Source: JBBTQS01 sp964627055
GTDB lineage: Bacteria; Patescibacteriota; Patescibacteriia; Magasanikbacterales; JBBTQS01
Length of the DNA: 64,000 nucleotides
Assembly (NCBI GenBank): GCA_964627055.1
Contig: CAZVGV010000002.1
Coordinates: 22,319-86,318 of the forward strand
Reading direction: 5' to 3'
In this document: positions 1 to 8,213 of the stretch, piece after piece
How the letters are laid out: the number at the start of each line of letters is the position of its first letter
How positions within the stretch are numbered: the first letter of the stretch is position 1
Position numbers and translations under genes: made by a program
Notes under the pieces: model-generated
The model's database searches: none
What the model saw: the letters and a program-made list of their open reading frames with translations, nothing else
Told to the model about the DNA's origin: nothing

Positions 1-85
1 CGAAGAGCAGCGGTGAATACCAAAGCGCACCCAAAACAAACTGTGCGAGAGCAGCAAGCACAATCATGGCGTAGTTCAATTCCAT
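1..85 (-). CDS. DUF1761-like membrane protein, N-terminal fragment
   Basis: Only the first 28 codons are inside the window; the gene runs off the left edge. The translation begins MELNYAMIVLAALAQFVLG and continues ALWYSPLLF. A hydrophobic first helix followed by a GALWYSPLLF-like motif is typical of the DUF1761 family of small four-helix membrane proteins of unknown function. It lies downstream of the tRNA-Ser gene on the same strand. The family call rests on this short N-terminus alone. Confidence 0.6.
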   Translation of the reverse strand, partial: MELNYAMIVLAALAQFVLGALWYSPLLF

Positions 86-104
86 AGGATGATAAAAAAA
101 TGGG

Positions 105-191
105 CGGAGGATGCGAGATTCGAACTCGCGATGACCTTTCGGTCAAACCAACTTTCCAGGCTGGCGCCATAGACCACTAGGCGAATCCTCC
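105..191 (-). tRNA. tRNA-Ser (anticodon GGA)
   Basis: The minus strand folds as a class II tRNA. The acceptor stem is GGAGGAT pairing with ATCCTCC, the anticodon stem CCAGC/GTTGG encloses the loop CTGGAAA (anticodon GGA), there is a long variable arm with the hairpin GACCgaaaGGTC, and the T arm is GCGAGTTCGAATCTCGC. The discriminator base is G and is followed by CCCA, so a CCA tail does not appear to be encoded in register. The gene sits 6 bases downstream of the Lgt-family gene on the same strand. Confidence 0.95.
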
Positions 192-197
192 AGCGTT

Positions 198-974
198 TTA
201 TGATTTTGTAGCTTCTTTCTTATACCAGAAGATCATGACGAAGACAAGTGCGGCAATACACCCATATTGCGCCGGTGTAAATCCGCCATATCGTACATCT
301 GCTCCTGGCACATCAGTAGCCCGCAAAAAATCCAGGAAGAACCTCGCCACAGCGTACAGTGCCACCACCACGAGCATGTGACGTCCACGCAGCCAACCAC
401 GCCAGCGCAACACGAGCACCACCACAGCGATCCCAGCTGCAACGATGGCATCGTAAAGACCAAGATCATGTCTTCCCCACCCTGCCTCACCCCATGCGCC
501 AGGCTCACGCACGGCAAGCGCAAAATGCGTTAGTGTCCCTGGATGGTCATGAATCAAGAAGCATCCTATACGCCCAACCATCCAGCCCACCGGCAGTGCG
601 AGCGCTCCAGCTTCTGCAAATGCATGCACGTCCACCTTCGCTCGACGCAACCTCCACACCCCGTACCCTGCTGCCGCGACAAATCCACCCAACGACGACA
701 TACCGCCGTGCCACACACGCAATACCTCTACCGGATCAACAAGATACGTACCAGGTTCGTAAAAAAAGACATGACCAAGTCGCGCACCCAAGAATCCCGC
801 CACAATAATTGCAATTGCGTGGTCGACCCAATGTGCCGCACCTTTGCCAGCGCGTGTTGCTTGCACATGCATGAGTCCCAATGCCACAAGAACCCCTAAG
901 GCCACGAACATCCCCCACACGTGTAGCGTTACTGGCCCAAGAGATACACTATACCATGCGAAGTATGGAATCAT
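198..974 (-). CDS. lgt: Prolipoprotein diacylglyceryl transferase family protein
   Basis: This 258-residue polytopic membrane protein has the Lgt layout. The motif GARLGHVFFYEP (about residues 63-74) is followed by WHGGMSSLGGF (88-98) and GRIGCFLIHDHPG (about 135-147). Lgt moves a diacylglyceryl group from phosphatidylglycerol to the lipobox cysteine of prelipoproteins. Compared from memory with E. coli Lgt, the FHGG histidine position reads SLGG here and the NGE part of the signature reads IHD, while the GRIG arginine is kept. It may be a divergent Lgt. Two lipobox proteins in this window (at 20.2 and 53.8 kb) would need such an enzyme. Its start overlaps the end of the LOG gene by 4 bases, which suggests translational coupling. 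Confidence 0.85.
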   Translation of the reverse strand: MIPYFAWYSVSLGPVTLHVWGMFVALGVLVALGLMHVQATRAGKGAAHWVDHAIAIIVAGFLGARLGHVFFYEPGTYLVDPVEVLRVWHGGMSSLGGFVAAAGYGVWRLRRAKVDVHAFAEAGALALPVGWMVGRIGCFLIHDHPGTLTHFALAVREPGAWGEAGWGRHDLGLYDAIVAAGIAVVVLVLRWRGWLRGRHMLVVVALYAVARFFLDFLRATDVPGADVRYGGFTPAQYGCIAALVFVMIFWYKKEATKS

Positions 975-2359
975 ACACGTGGAGTTTTCTTTTTCTTCGG
1001 TTGTTTGCCAACAATTGCCATAATGGCATCGATACTATCAACAACAGTGATCAACTTCAGATCCGCAGGCGAAATTGTATGATACGTATCTGCAAGTGAC
1101 TCGCGCAAAAACTGCACCATCGGTCCCCAGTACTTCGTATCAAAGAGCACAATAGGAACACGCGCCATCTTGTTATTCTGCTGGAGCGTAAGCAACTCAA
1201 AAAGTTCATGGAGCGTACCCAGAGATCCTGGGAAGAATACAAAGGCTTGGCTTGGCGCAGTGAGAATAACCTTGCGCGTGAATGGAAATTCGAATGAGAC
1301 GCTCTTGTGAATGTACTGATTCACCTGCTCCTCTCCATTGAACTTCATGGTGATGCCAACCGGCTCCCCTCCCACATCACGAACCCCCTTACTCACCGCT
1401 TCCATGACGCCCGCGCCACCGCTGCTCACCACCGTGAACTTCTTACGAGCGAGCTCTCTTCCCAGATGGTACGCAGCCTCGTAATAAGGCGAAGCAGTAG
1501 ACACATGACGGCTCCCAAGAACGGTGATGTCGTTCTTGATCGTCGTCAGGAATTCGAATCCGTCAACCAGTTCTGCCATGATACGGAAAATACGCCAATT
1601 GATATTGCTCCCACAATCAAACAGATTGTGGGACAGCTCGCACAGTGGAGCTGTTTCGGCCTGCGCATTAATAATTGCTATTGCTTCCTTCGGTGTATCT
1701 ACAACCTGTAGCTGCGCGAGCACTTTGCTACTGATTGCTTTGATCTTGCCCTTTGCTTGATCGTGCAAAAACCGAACAATAGGATCCCAGTACTCATGCC
1801 CAAAAAGAATGATTGGAGCTGTCGGCATCTTACCGATACTCATGTTGTCGTACGCCTCAAAGAGTTCATCAAGTGTACCGAACCCTCCCGGAAAATACAC
1901 AAACGCTCTCGATGGCGCCGTGAGCATTACCTTCCGCGTAAAGAAATAATGAAAGGCGGTCGACTTCTGCACGAACTGATTGATCTTTTGCTCGTGAGGC
2001 AACTCAATATTGAGTCCCACAGACTCACCGCGTGCTTCCTTTGCACCTCGATTGGCGGCCTCCATGATACCTGGCCCGCCACCTGTCACCGTTACATATT
2101 TATTCTTCGCCAGGAGCCTCCCAAGCTCGCGCGCCTCGCGATACCAGCGCTGATGCGGATCGTGCAATCGCGCAGAACCAAGTACAGTCACGGCACGATC
2201 AAATGAATTGAGGAACTGATACCCCTCGATGAACTCTGACATGATACGAAAAATCCGCCAGGTGTCACGATACTGCGAAAATGGATGTTGATACGCAAAA
2301 GACAGTGCATCTTGCGGCGGCGGAAGTGGCGGGAGTGAAGGAGCTGACTTGCGAGGCAT
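971..2359 (-). CDS. Tandem-duplicated LOG/TIGR00730 Rossmann-fold protein
   Basis: The 462-residue protein is about twice the length of a normal LOG (lysine decarboxylase-like, TIGR00730) protein. Domain 1 (about residues 25-235) has VTGGGPGIMEAANRGA and the signature FPGGFGTLDELFE. Domain 2 (about 250-450) has SSGGAGVMEAVSKG and FPGSLGTLHELFE. Proteins with the PGGxGTxxE motif include cytokinin-activating phosphoribohydrolases acting on nucleoside 5'-monophosphates. The second copy has PGSLGT instead of PGGxGT, so its activity may differ. The gene follows gatA by 6 bases and overlaps the Lgt-family gene, in what looks like one operon with ligA, gatC and gatA. The substrate is unknown. Confidence 0.85.
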   Translation of the reverse strand: MPRKSAPSLPPLPPPQDALSFAYQHPFSQYRDTWRIFRIMSEFIEGYQFLNSFDRAVTVLGSARLHDPHQRWYREARELGRLLAKNKYVTVTGGGPGIMEAANRGAKEARGESVGLNIELPHEQKINQFVQKSTAFHYFFTRKVMLTAPSRAFVYFPGGFGTLDELFEAYDNMSIGKMPTAPIILFGHEYWDPIVRFLHDQAKGKIKAISSKVLAQLQVVDTPKEAIAIINAQAETAPLCELSHNLFDCGSNINWRIFRIMAELVDGFEFLTTIKNDITVLGSRHVSTASPYYEAAYHLGRELARKKFTVVSSGGAGVMEAVSKGVRDVGGEPVGITMKFNGEEQVNQYIHKSVSFEFPFTRKVILTAPSQAFVFFPGSLGTLHELFELLTLQQNNKMARVPIVLFDTKYWGPMVQFLRESLADTYHTISPADLKLITVVDSIDAIMAIVGKQPKKKKTPRV

Positions 2360-2365
2360 AGAACG

Positions 2366-3808
2366 TTATTCGAGGTTCGGCGTACGCGTGTGCCAATCAG
2401 TCGCACGCTGATACTGATGCCCGAATTGCAATACGCGCGACTCAGCCATGCGTGGTCCAATAATCTGCATCCCAATGGGCAACCCATCACGATCGAACCC
2501 ACACGGTACCGACAACCCAGGCACACCGGCAATCGATGCTGGTGATACGAATGCATCGGTAAGATACATCGCAAGTGGGTCATTGCTCTTCTCGCCAATC
2601 TTGAATGCAGTCGTTGCTGAAGTTGGTGTGAGCAACACATCGACGCTTTCCCATGCACGCGTGAAATCCTCGATAATACGTGTACGAACTTGCAACGCCT
2701 TATGGTAGTACGCGTCGTAATACCCAGCCGAAAGCGCGTGCGTACCAATCATGACACGGCGCTTCACTTCATCAGGGAATCCTGCGGTACGCGCACTGTT
2801 GTACATTTCAAGCAGATCTCCCTTGCCACGAACGCCATAGCGCATACCATCCATGCGAGCAAGGTTGCTGCTGTCTTCACACGGAACGAGAATATAATAC
2901 GCTGCGATTGCATACTTGGTGTGCGGCATCGAGACTTCGTGCACGGTGCATCCTAGCGAGGTATACACCTTGATTGCCTCTTCAACAGCCTTCGCAACAT
3001 CTGGCGCAATACCATCGCCAAAATATTCCTTGGGGATTCCAATACGCATCCCAGTCACACCTTGTTCAATTTCTTGTGTGTATTTCGGTACGACATCCGG
3101 TACAGTTGTAGCATCATGTGCGTCGATACCAGCCATGGTTTCCATCACAATTGCAACATCCTCCACCGTTCGAGCCATCGGCCCTACCACATCAAGCGAC
3201 GATGCCATCGGCATGATACCGTAGCGAGAATTACGGCCATAGCTTGGCCTGAACCCGACCACACCTGTAAGCGCTGCCGGATATCTGATAGACCCTCCTG
3301 TATCTTCAGCAATCGCATACACGCACATATCTGCCGCCACTGCTGCCGAACTGCCACCAGAACTCCCTCCTGGCACACGTGTCACGTCCCAAGGGTTTTT
3401 CGAAACACCATAGTGCGAATTCTCCGTGCTCGATCCATGGCCGAATCCATCACAGTTGTGCTTGCCTACAATCACGCCATGCTCTGCACGCAATCGACCA
3501 ACGACCGTTGCATCAAACGGTGGAACATACGTGTCGAGAATATGTGCCGATGCTGTGCTGCGGATACCTTTTGTGCAAATTGCATCCTTCACACCAAACG
3601 GAACACCCGTGAGCGTCGTTGCCTCACCACGCGCGATCACCTCGTCGGCATCTCGCGCCATAGCGAGTGCTGCCTCTTCATCAAGCGAGACATTCGCATT
3701 CAACACCGTATTCAATTTCTGATTACGCGTAAGATACTCTGTCGTGAGTTCCACCGCAGAGCATTCCTTTGCCGCAAGCATGTTAGCAACCTGTCGAATC
3801 GTTCGCAT
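2366..3808 (-). CDS. gatA: Asp-tRNA(Asn)/Glu-tRNA(Gln) amidotransferase subunit A
   Basis: The 480-residue amidase-signature protein supplies ammonia from glutamine for transamidation of misacylated Glu-tRNA(Gln) or Asp-tRNA(Asn). The catalytic Ser-cisSer-Lys triad is visible: Lys74 in GVPFGVKDA, the cis-Ser in GGSSGGSSAAVAA (about 147-159), and Ser173 in DTGGSIRYPAAL. The spacings of 75 and 24 residues match characterised GatA proteins. Length is normal for the family. It starts 2 bases after gatC ends. gatB is not in this window. The tRNA-Gln at 15.1 kb is a plausible substrate partner. Confidence 0.97.
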   Translation of the reverse strand: MRTIRQVANMLAAKECSAVELTTEYLTRNQKLNTVLNANVSLDEEAALAMARDADEVIARGEATTLTGVPFGVKDAICTKGIRSTASAHILDTYVPPFDATVVGRLRAEHGVIVGKHNCDGFGHGSSTENSHYGVSKNPWDVTRVPGGSSGGSSAAVAADMCVYAIAEDTGGSIRYPAALTGVVGFRPSYGRNSRYGIMPMASSLDVVGPMARTVEDVAIVMETMAGIDAHDATTVPDVVPKYTQEIEQGVTGMRIGIPKEYFGDGIAPDVAKAVEEAIKVYTSLGCTVHEVSMPHTKYAIAAYYILVPCEDSSNLARMDGMRYGVRGKGDLLEMYNSARTAGFPDEVKRRVMIGTHALSAGYYDAYYHKALQVRTRIIEDFTRAWESVDVLLTPTSATTAFKIGEKSNDPLAMYLTDAFVSPASIAGVPGLSVPCGFDRDGLPIGMQIIGPRMAESRVLQFGHQYQRATDWHTRTPNLE

Positions 3809-3810
3809 AC

Positions 3811-4101
3811 CTAGAGTACTGGAGGAACTACCAACGCATCTCCTACTCGCTCGGGAAATTGGCTCAAAATTGCCTCACGTGTCTGTGCATCTGTCTCGTT
3901 GACACGATCAGAACGCAACACATTGGTGAGACCTGTTACTTGTGCTGTTGCTGGGATATCCTTGATATCCACCTCGTTGAGCATTTCCATGTACGCAAAA
4001 ACACTCGCAAGCTGCTCACGGTACTTCTCAACCTCAGCGTCCGTAAGAGACAAGCGGGCCAGTTGCGCCACCTTTCGAATGTAGTCAGGAGTCAATTCCA
4101 T
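3811..4101 (-). CDS. gatC: Asp/Glu-tRNA amidotransferase subunit C
   Basis: This small subunit (96 residues from the chosen start) stabilises the GatAB amidotransferase. The sequence MELTPDYIRKVAQLARLSLT, followed by a helix with YREQLASVFAYMEMLNEVD and by LRSDRV, is the usual GatC pattern. An in-frame ATG 11 codons upstream (4134) would add MSRYFLCYTGS, which does not fit the family, so the MELTPDY start is preferred. It is directly followed by gatA and preceded by ligA in the same direction. Confidence 0.93.
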   Translation of the reverse strand: MELTPDYIRKVAQLARLSLTDAEVEKYREQLASVFAYMEMLNEVDIKDIPATAQVTGLTNVLRSDRVNETDAQTREAILSQFPERVGDALVVPPVL

Positions 4102-4140
4102 GGAACCAGTGTAACACAGGAAGTACCGGGACAAAAGAGC

Positions 4141-6153
4141 CTATCCAGCCATCGTGAGAAACTCAACTTCACTCAAGACCCGAACGCCAAGCTGCTGCGC
4201 CTTCTCGAGTTTGCTGCCTGCAGCGTCACCAGCTACAACAAAGTCTGTCTTCTTGCTCACCGATTCGCTGACAATGGCACCGAGCTCACGTGCACGCGCC
4301 TTCGCCTCATCACGTGTGATAGACGTGAGTGTACCAGTGAACACCATGGTCTTGCCGACAAATGGGCCCTCTGTCTTGCGCACTGGCGCTTCTGCTGCCT
4401 CCACCACAACTCCTGCAGCGAGTAACGCATCAACACGCGCAATTTCGTGCGGATCTGCGAAGTACGCCACAAGTGCATCTGCGACTTTTTCACCAATGCC
4501 ATCAATGGCAAGAAATTGTTCGTAGGTTGCAACTCGCAACGTCGCAAGCGTCCGAAACTCTTGCGCGAGCAGATACGCAGTCTCCTCCCCCACGTGTCTG
4601 ATGCCAAGTGCAATAATGAACCGCGCGAGTGACACATGCCGTCGCGATGCAATGGAGGCAACGAGCTTGTTCGCGGATGTATCTGCAAATCGCTCAAGCC
4701 CGAACAAGTCTCCCACCTCTAGAGTGAACACATCGGCGAGCTCACTCACCAGTCCCTCATCAATAAGCTGCACCATGATTTTCTCGCCGAGTCCTTCGAT
4801 GTTGAAGGCACTGCGTCCTACCGCGTGGAGCAATCGTTCCGAATGCTTCGCAAAGCATGAGGTATTCGGACACACGATCGCCACCTCACCTTCACGGCGA
4901 ATGAGAGAGGTCTCGCACGCAGGGCACAGGGTTGGTGCTTCGATCACGCGCTCTGCACCAGTTCGAAGTGTGGCGATCACAGAAAGGACCTTAGGGATAA
5001 TATCCCCTGCTTTTTCAATCACAACCGTATCACCCACTCGCACGTCCAATCGTTGGATTTCGTCCATGTTGTGCAGCGTGGCATGCGTAACAGTCGTTCC
5101 TGCTACTTGTACTGGCTCGAACGTTGCTACCGGCGTCACCGCACCTGTACGGCCAACCTGCCAATGCACATCACGCAGCTGTGTAGTAACTTGTTCAGCA
5201 GCAAACTTAATCGCGACTGCCCAACGCGGAGCCTTGCCAGTATATCCAAGAAGTTCTTGGTACCTACGCTGATTCACCTTAATCACAACACCATCAATCC
5301 AATACGCCTCATCGTGCTTGCGCTGTTCCCATGTACGCCAATACGCCAATACCTGTTCAATTGTTGTACAGAGTTGTCGATGCGGATTCACCTTGAATCC
5401 AAGATCCCCTAACGTGCTGAGCTCTTCTTCCTGTGATGCAGGCAAGATATCACCAGCAGAAATGTCATAAATAAACGCGTCCAGCTTGCGAGACCGAGCA
5501 ATCGCAGGGTCAAGCTGGCGAATCGCACCCGCTGCAGCATTGCGAGGATTTGCAAACGGCACTTCACCTGCAACTTCACGTTCAGTATTAATACGCTCCA
5601 GTTCACGCGCTGGAAGCCACACTTCGCCCTCTACAACAAGATGCACAGGCTGACGCAACTGCAAGGGAAGACTCGCGATTGTCCGAATGTTATTTGTCAC
5701 GTCTTCTCCTATCGTTCCGTCTCCTCGTGTTGCAGCAGTCACCAACTGTCCCTGTTCATAGGTGAACACGATGTGCAACCCATCGATTTTTAATTCGGCA
5801 ACATACGACAAATCACTCGGCGTCTGACCGAGTTCCTTCGTAAGCATGCGTACAATACGCTCCTCCCACTCTCGGACTTGCGTTTCGCTAAATGCATCGT
5901 TGAAGGACCATTGCGTTACCGTATGCTGCACCTTCTTGAACGCATCGAGCGGCTTACCCGCAATACGCAACGTTGGCGACTGCTCGTCATACACACTTGG
6001 GTACTGTACTTCTACCTCGTGCAACTCCCGAAGCAACGACTCATACATCGTATCTGTTACCGATGGGTCGTTGAGTACGTGATACCGATGACGCAAATCC
6101 TCAATGGCGAGACGTAACTTAGCTGCTCGATCTTTTGCTTCCTGTTCAGACAT
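4141..6153 (-). CDS. ligA: NAD-dependent DNA ligase
   Basis: The 670-residue enzyme seals nicks in DNA using NAD+ and is essential in replication and repair. The adenylated lysine is Lys122 in AELKIDG. The nucleotidyltransferase motif ATRGDGTIGEDVT follows, then an OB domain, a four-cysteine zinc finger (CPAC ... CPNTSC, around residue 400), helix-hairpin-helix repeats (for example IDGIGEKVADALVAYF) and a C-terminal BRCT domain beginning near GKTMVFTGTL. Length and domain order are normal. It lies downstream of the pseudopilin gene and upstream of gatC on the same strand. No SD is visible. Confidence 0.98.
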   Translation of the reverse strand: MSEQEAKDRAAKLRLAIEDLRHRYHVLNDPSVTDTMYESLLRELHEVEVQYPSVYDEQSPTLRIAGKPLDAFKKVQHTVTQWSFNDAFSETQVREWEERIVRMLTKELGQTPSDLSYVAELKIDGLHIVFTYEQGQLVTAATRGDGTIGEDVTNNIRTIASLPLQLRQPVHLVVEGEVWLPARELERINTEREVAGEVPFANPRNAAAGAIRQLDPAIARSRKLDAFIYDISAGDILPASQEEELSTLGDLGFKVNPHRQLCTTIEQVLAYWRTWEQRKHDEAYWIDGVVIKVNQRRYQELLGYTGKAPRWAVAIKFAAEQVTTQLRDVHWQVGRTGAVTPVATFEPVQVAGTTVTHATLHNMDEIQRLDVRVGDTVVIEKAGDIIPKVLSVIATLRTGAERVIEAPTLCPACETSLIRREGEVAIVCPNTSCFAKHSERLLHAVGRSAFNIEGLGEKIMVQLIDEGLVSELADVFTLEVGDLFGLERFADTSANKLVASIASRRHVSLARFIIALGIRHVGEETAYLLAQEFRTLATLRVATYEQFLAIDGIGEKVADALVAYFADPHEIARVDALLAAGVVVEAAEAPVRKTEGPFVGKTMVFTGTLTSITRDEAKARARELGAIVSESVSKKTDFVVAGDAAGSKLEKAQQLGVRVLSEVEFLTMAG

Positions 6154-6178
6154 AGACTCAAATCAATGTACTCGCACC

Positions 6179-6637
6179 TCACTGCACCGTTCCTGCTGGT
6201 GTGATCGTTACCATTCCAGAAATGCCATTTACCTCACCTTCAAGCTCTGCCCGGACCGTATAGGATGTATACGGCTCCTTCGATTCATACTGATACTCGC
6301 GTGTGCCGCTTGGTGCAACTGGAATCCGTATCTTAAGATCCTGGTCATTGCATTGACTCGCCTCCTTTGCAAACCCATCTTCACCATCATCACAAAGATA
6401 CAACGCCTCGCCTGACCCAATCGTACGTGGAGTATCTGCGTGTGGGTATTCTTTCTTCTTATTGAAGTACAGCTCAAGTCCCGCATGGATAATCTGCAAA
6501 TCTGCCAGTCGCGCCTTGTCCCGCGATGTCTCGCGTGCCATACCGAGAGCGACTACCGCAAGGGTGCTAAGCACGCCAATAATTGCAACCACAACGAGTA
6601 ACTCAATAAGCGTAAATCCAAGCTGTTTGCGTTGCAT
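6179..6637 (-). CDS. Type IV pilin-like (pseudopilin) protein
   Basis: The 152-residue protein begins with a short basic leader and the class III prepilin signal QLGFTLIELLVVVAIIGVL. Cleavage by prepilin peptidase is expected after the glycine, with the glutamate at mature position 5. The hydrophobic helix is followed by a globular domain of type II secretion G/PilE type, with a cysteine pair near CDDGEDGF and SQCNDQ. It would be a subunit of a type IV pilus or related filament. It is 5 bases downstream of a receiver-like gene and in the same direction as pilM, which supports a pilus role. Confidence 0.9.
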   Translation of the reverse strand: MQRKQLGFTLIELLVVVAIIGVLSTLAVVALGMARETSRDKARLADLQIIHAGLELYFNKKKEYPHADTPRTIGSGEALYLCDDGEDGFAKEASQCNDQDLKIRIPVAPSGTREYQYESKEPYTSYTVRAELEGEVNGISGMVTITPAGTVQ

Positions 6638-6642
6638 AAAAA

Positions 6643-7047
6643 TCAGGATAGATATTTGCGTAAAAACGTAACAACACCATCAGGTGTATATTGTGATGTT
6701 ATCAATACTGCATCAGCACCTGCAGCAGTAAGCTCACGCACATCTGCAGGTGAAGCGCTCGGTGTGGTAACCACTACCTGTGCACCCTGCGACGTAATCT
6801 GTGGAATGAGTGACACAACATTCAAACTCATATCCACCAGTACCAACCGATACTGGCGACGTGCCATCTGCTCCTGCATGCGACGTGCTGTGAGCACCGT
6901 ATCCACAGTAACCGCATGTGCTTCAGCAAGTCTTCGCTTAAGAATAGACGCGAGCATTTGATCTGGTTCTACGAGCAATACGCGTCGCGTTGCTGGTGGC
7001 TCGACTGGGGCTGAAGTCGTTGGTTTTGGTCGTGGGTGACGGGGCAT
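6643..7047 (-). CDS. Degenerate response-regulator receiver-like protein
   Basis: About 134 residues from the MPRHPRPK start. After a Pro-rich N-terminus the protein follows a CheY-like receiver pattern: RRVLLVEPD, then YRLVLVDMSL, VVVTT, and GADAVLITSQ. The aspartate of LVDM sits where the phosphoacceptor would be and the Thr is kept. The usual acidic pair reads EP, and the conserved lysine of the last strand is replaced (TKP-like position reads TSQ). It is probably not a normal phosphorylation switch. It starts 7 bases after pilM and precedes the pseudopilin gene, so a role in pilus assembly or regulation is inferred. An upstream in-frame start (7077) would overlap pilM. Confidence 0.7.
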   Translation of the reverse strand: MPRHPRPKPTTSAPVEPPATRRVLLVEPDQMLASILKRRLAEAHAVTVDTVLTARRMQEQMARRQYRLVLVDMSLNVVSLIPQITSQGAQVVVTTPSASPADVRELTAAGADAVLITSQYTPDGVVTFLRKYLS

Positions 7048-7054
7048 ACCCCTA

Positions 7055-8155
7055 TTACAGCGCAAGCCGAAGCGCAAGTCCAGTTGCCACGCTCATACGT
7101 GGCCCAATGGAATCAAGCACTGGCTTGAGTGCTGATGGGGTCAGTACTCGCGCCCATGGATCACCAATCGACGTCTTGATGGAAAAATGATCTTCAAGCA
7201 TTTCGCTCAATTGTGCAACACCACAAGAACCACCTGTGAGTATAATGCGCTCAGGTTTTGCGTTCTCCCGCTGTACCTGCTCTGAGAAAAGCAAGAATCC
7301 GTACTGCATTTCCTTTACAATGGGTTGCAACGTTCGCTCCAGCATTTCACGCATGACTCGCTGTGTTTCTGGAGACGAAGACCGACTCAGATCTTTCTTG
7401 ACCTGCTCTGCGTCCTCTTGCGAAAGTGATAACGTATCCTGAATGAGTGTAGTGATCGTGAGACCGCCAATCTCGATGCTTCGCTGCGTACGCGGAATAC
7501 CTCGCTCCACCATGAAGAAATTCGTTCGCTTCGAACCCATGTCTACAATCATTGTCGTTGCAGGATCCGTACCAACAAGTGACCGGATCAAACCAAAAGC
7601 TTCGGTTTCAAGACTCTCCAATGAGATCTGCGCTTGATAAAAGATCTTGCTATACCGCTCAACAATAGATTTCAATGTAGCAATCACCAACACTTCACGC
7701 GTCTTCGACTTTCGAGCCGATGTATTGTCCCCAGACATGTCTGCGATGCGCTCGTCCATAAGACGTGTATCGAGCACAATATCCTTTGGATCGTACTGCA
7801 GTAATTTTGTTGCCTGTGCTTGCGCTGCTGCGCGCATCGATTCAGGATCAGACTCTGGCACACGCACCACAACACTGAAAACCTGCGAAACTGGCAAGGA
7901 CGCGCTGGCTATTGTTGCACGTGCTCCACAGGCGTCATACACCTTGCGCAATCGCTGTGCATACAGTGCAACGGCACGTGCCTCCTCTTCTGCTGACCCA
8001 GCACGCTGATGCACCGACGCATCAAAAACATCCCCAATACCATACGTCGCAAGACGCGGACGTGTCCCGGATTTCGACAGTTCCACCATCTTTACTCCAC
8101 GAGCACCGATATCCACACCGAGAACATTGGTATTTGTTTTGGCAAAAAGTCCCAT
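7055..8155 (-). CDS. pilM: Type IV pilus assembly ATPase-like protein PilM
   Basis: About 366 residues from MGLFAKTN. PilM is an actin-like (FtsA/MreB fold) cytoplasmic protein that binds the N-terminus of PilN on the inner face of the membrane. Phosphate-binding motifs are visible: VLGVDIGARGVKMVELS near the N-terminus, TTMIVDMGSKRTNFFMVERG in the middle, and RIILTGGSCGVAQL near the C-terminus. An in-frame upstream extension to 8287 would run antisense into cysS, so the MGLF start is chosen. A GTGTGGTATACT sequence just upstream supplies a likely extended -10. The order pilM, receiver-like, pseudopilin suggests a small pilus operon. Confidence 0.93.
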   Translation of the reverse strand: MGLFAKTNTNVLGVDIGARGVKMVELSKSGTRPRLATYGIGDVFDASVHQRAGSAEEEARAVALYAQRLRKVYDACGARATIASASLPVSQVFSVVVRVPESDPESMRAAAQAQATKLLQYDPKDIVLDTRLMDERIADMSGDNTSARKSKTREVLVIATLKSIVERYSKIFYQAQISLESLETEAFGLIRSLVGTDPATTMIVDMGSKRTNFFMVERGIPRTQRSIEIGGLTITTLIQDTLSLSQEDAEQVKKDLSRSSSPETQRVMREMLERTLQPIVKEMQYGFLLFSEQVQRENAKPERIILTGGSCGVAQLSEMLEDHFSIKTSIGDPWARVLTPSALKPVLDSIGPRMSVATGLALRLAL

Positions 8156-8164
8156 ACGGGAGAG

Positions 8165-8176
8165 AGTATACCACAC
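8165..8176 (-). promoter_or_regulatory. Extended -10 promoter sequence for pilM
   Basis: The minus strand reads GTGTGGTATACT, a perfect TATACT -10 with an upstream TG-rich extension and no good -35. The same 12-mer occurs before the surface protein at 31.5 kb and the polymerase-like gene at 52.0 kb. Confidence 0.6.
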
Positions 8177-8213
8177 GTTGCCCATGCTGTGCGAGGATGC
8201 TAGGATGGCACAT

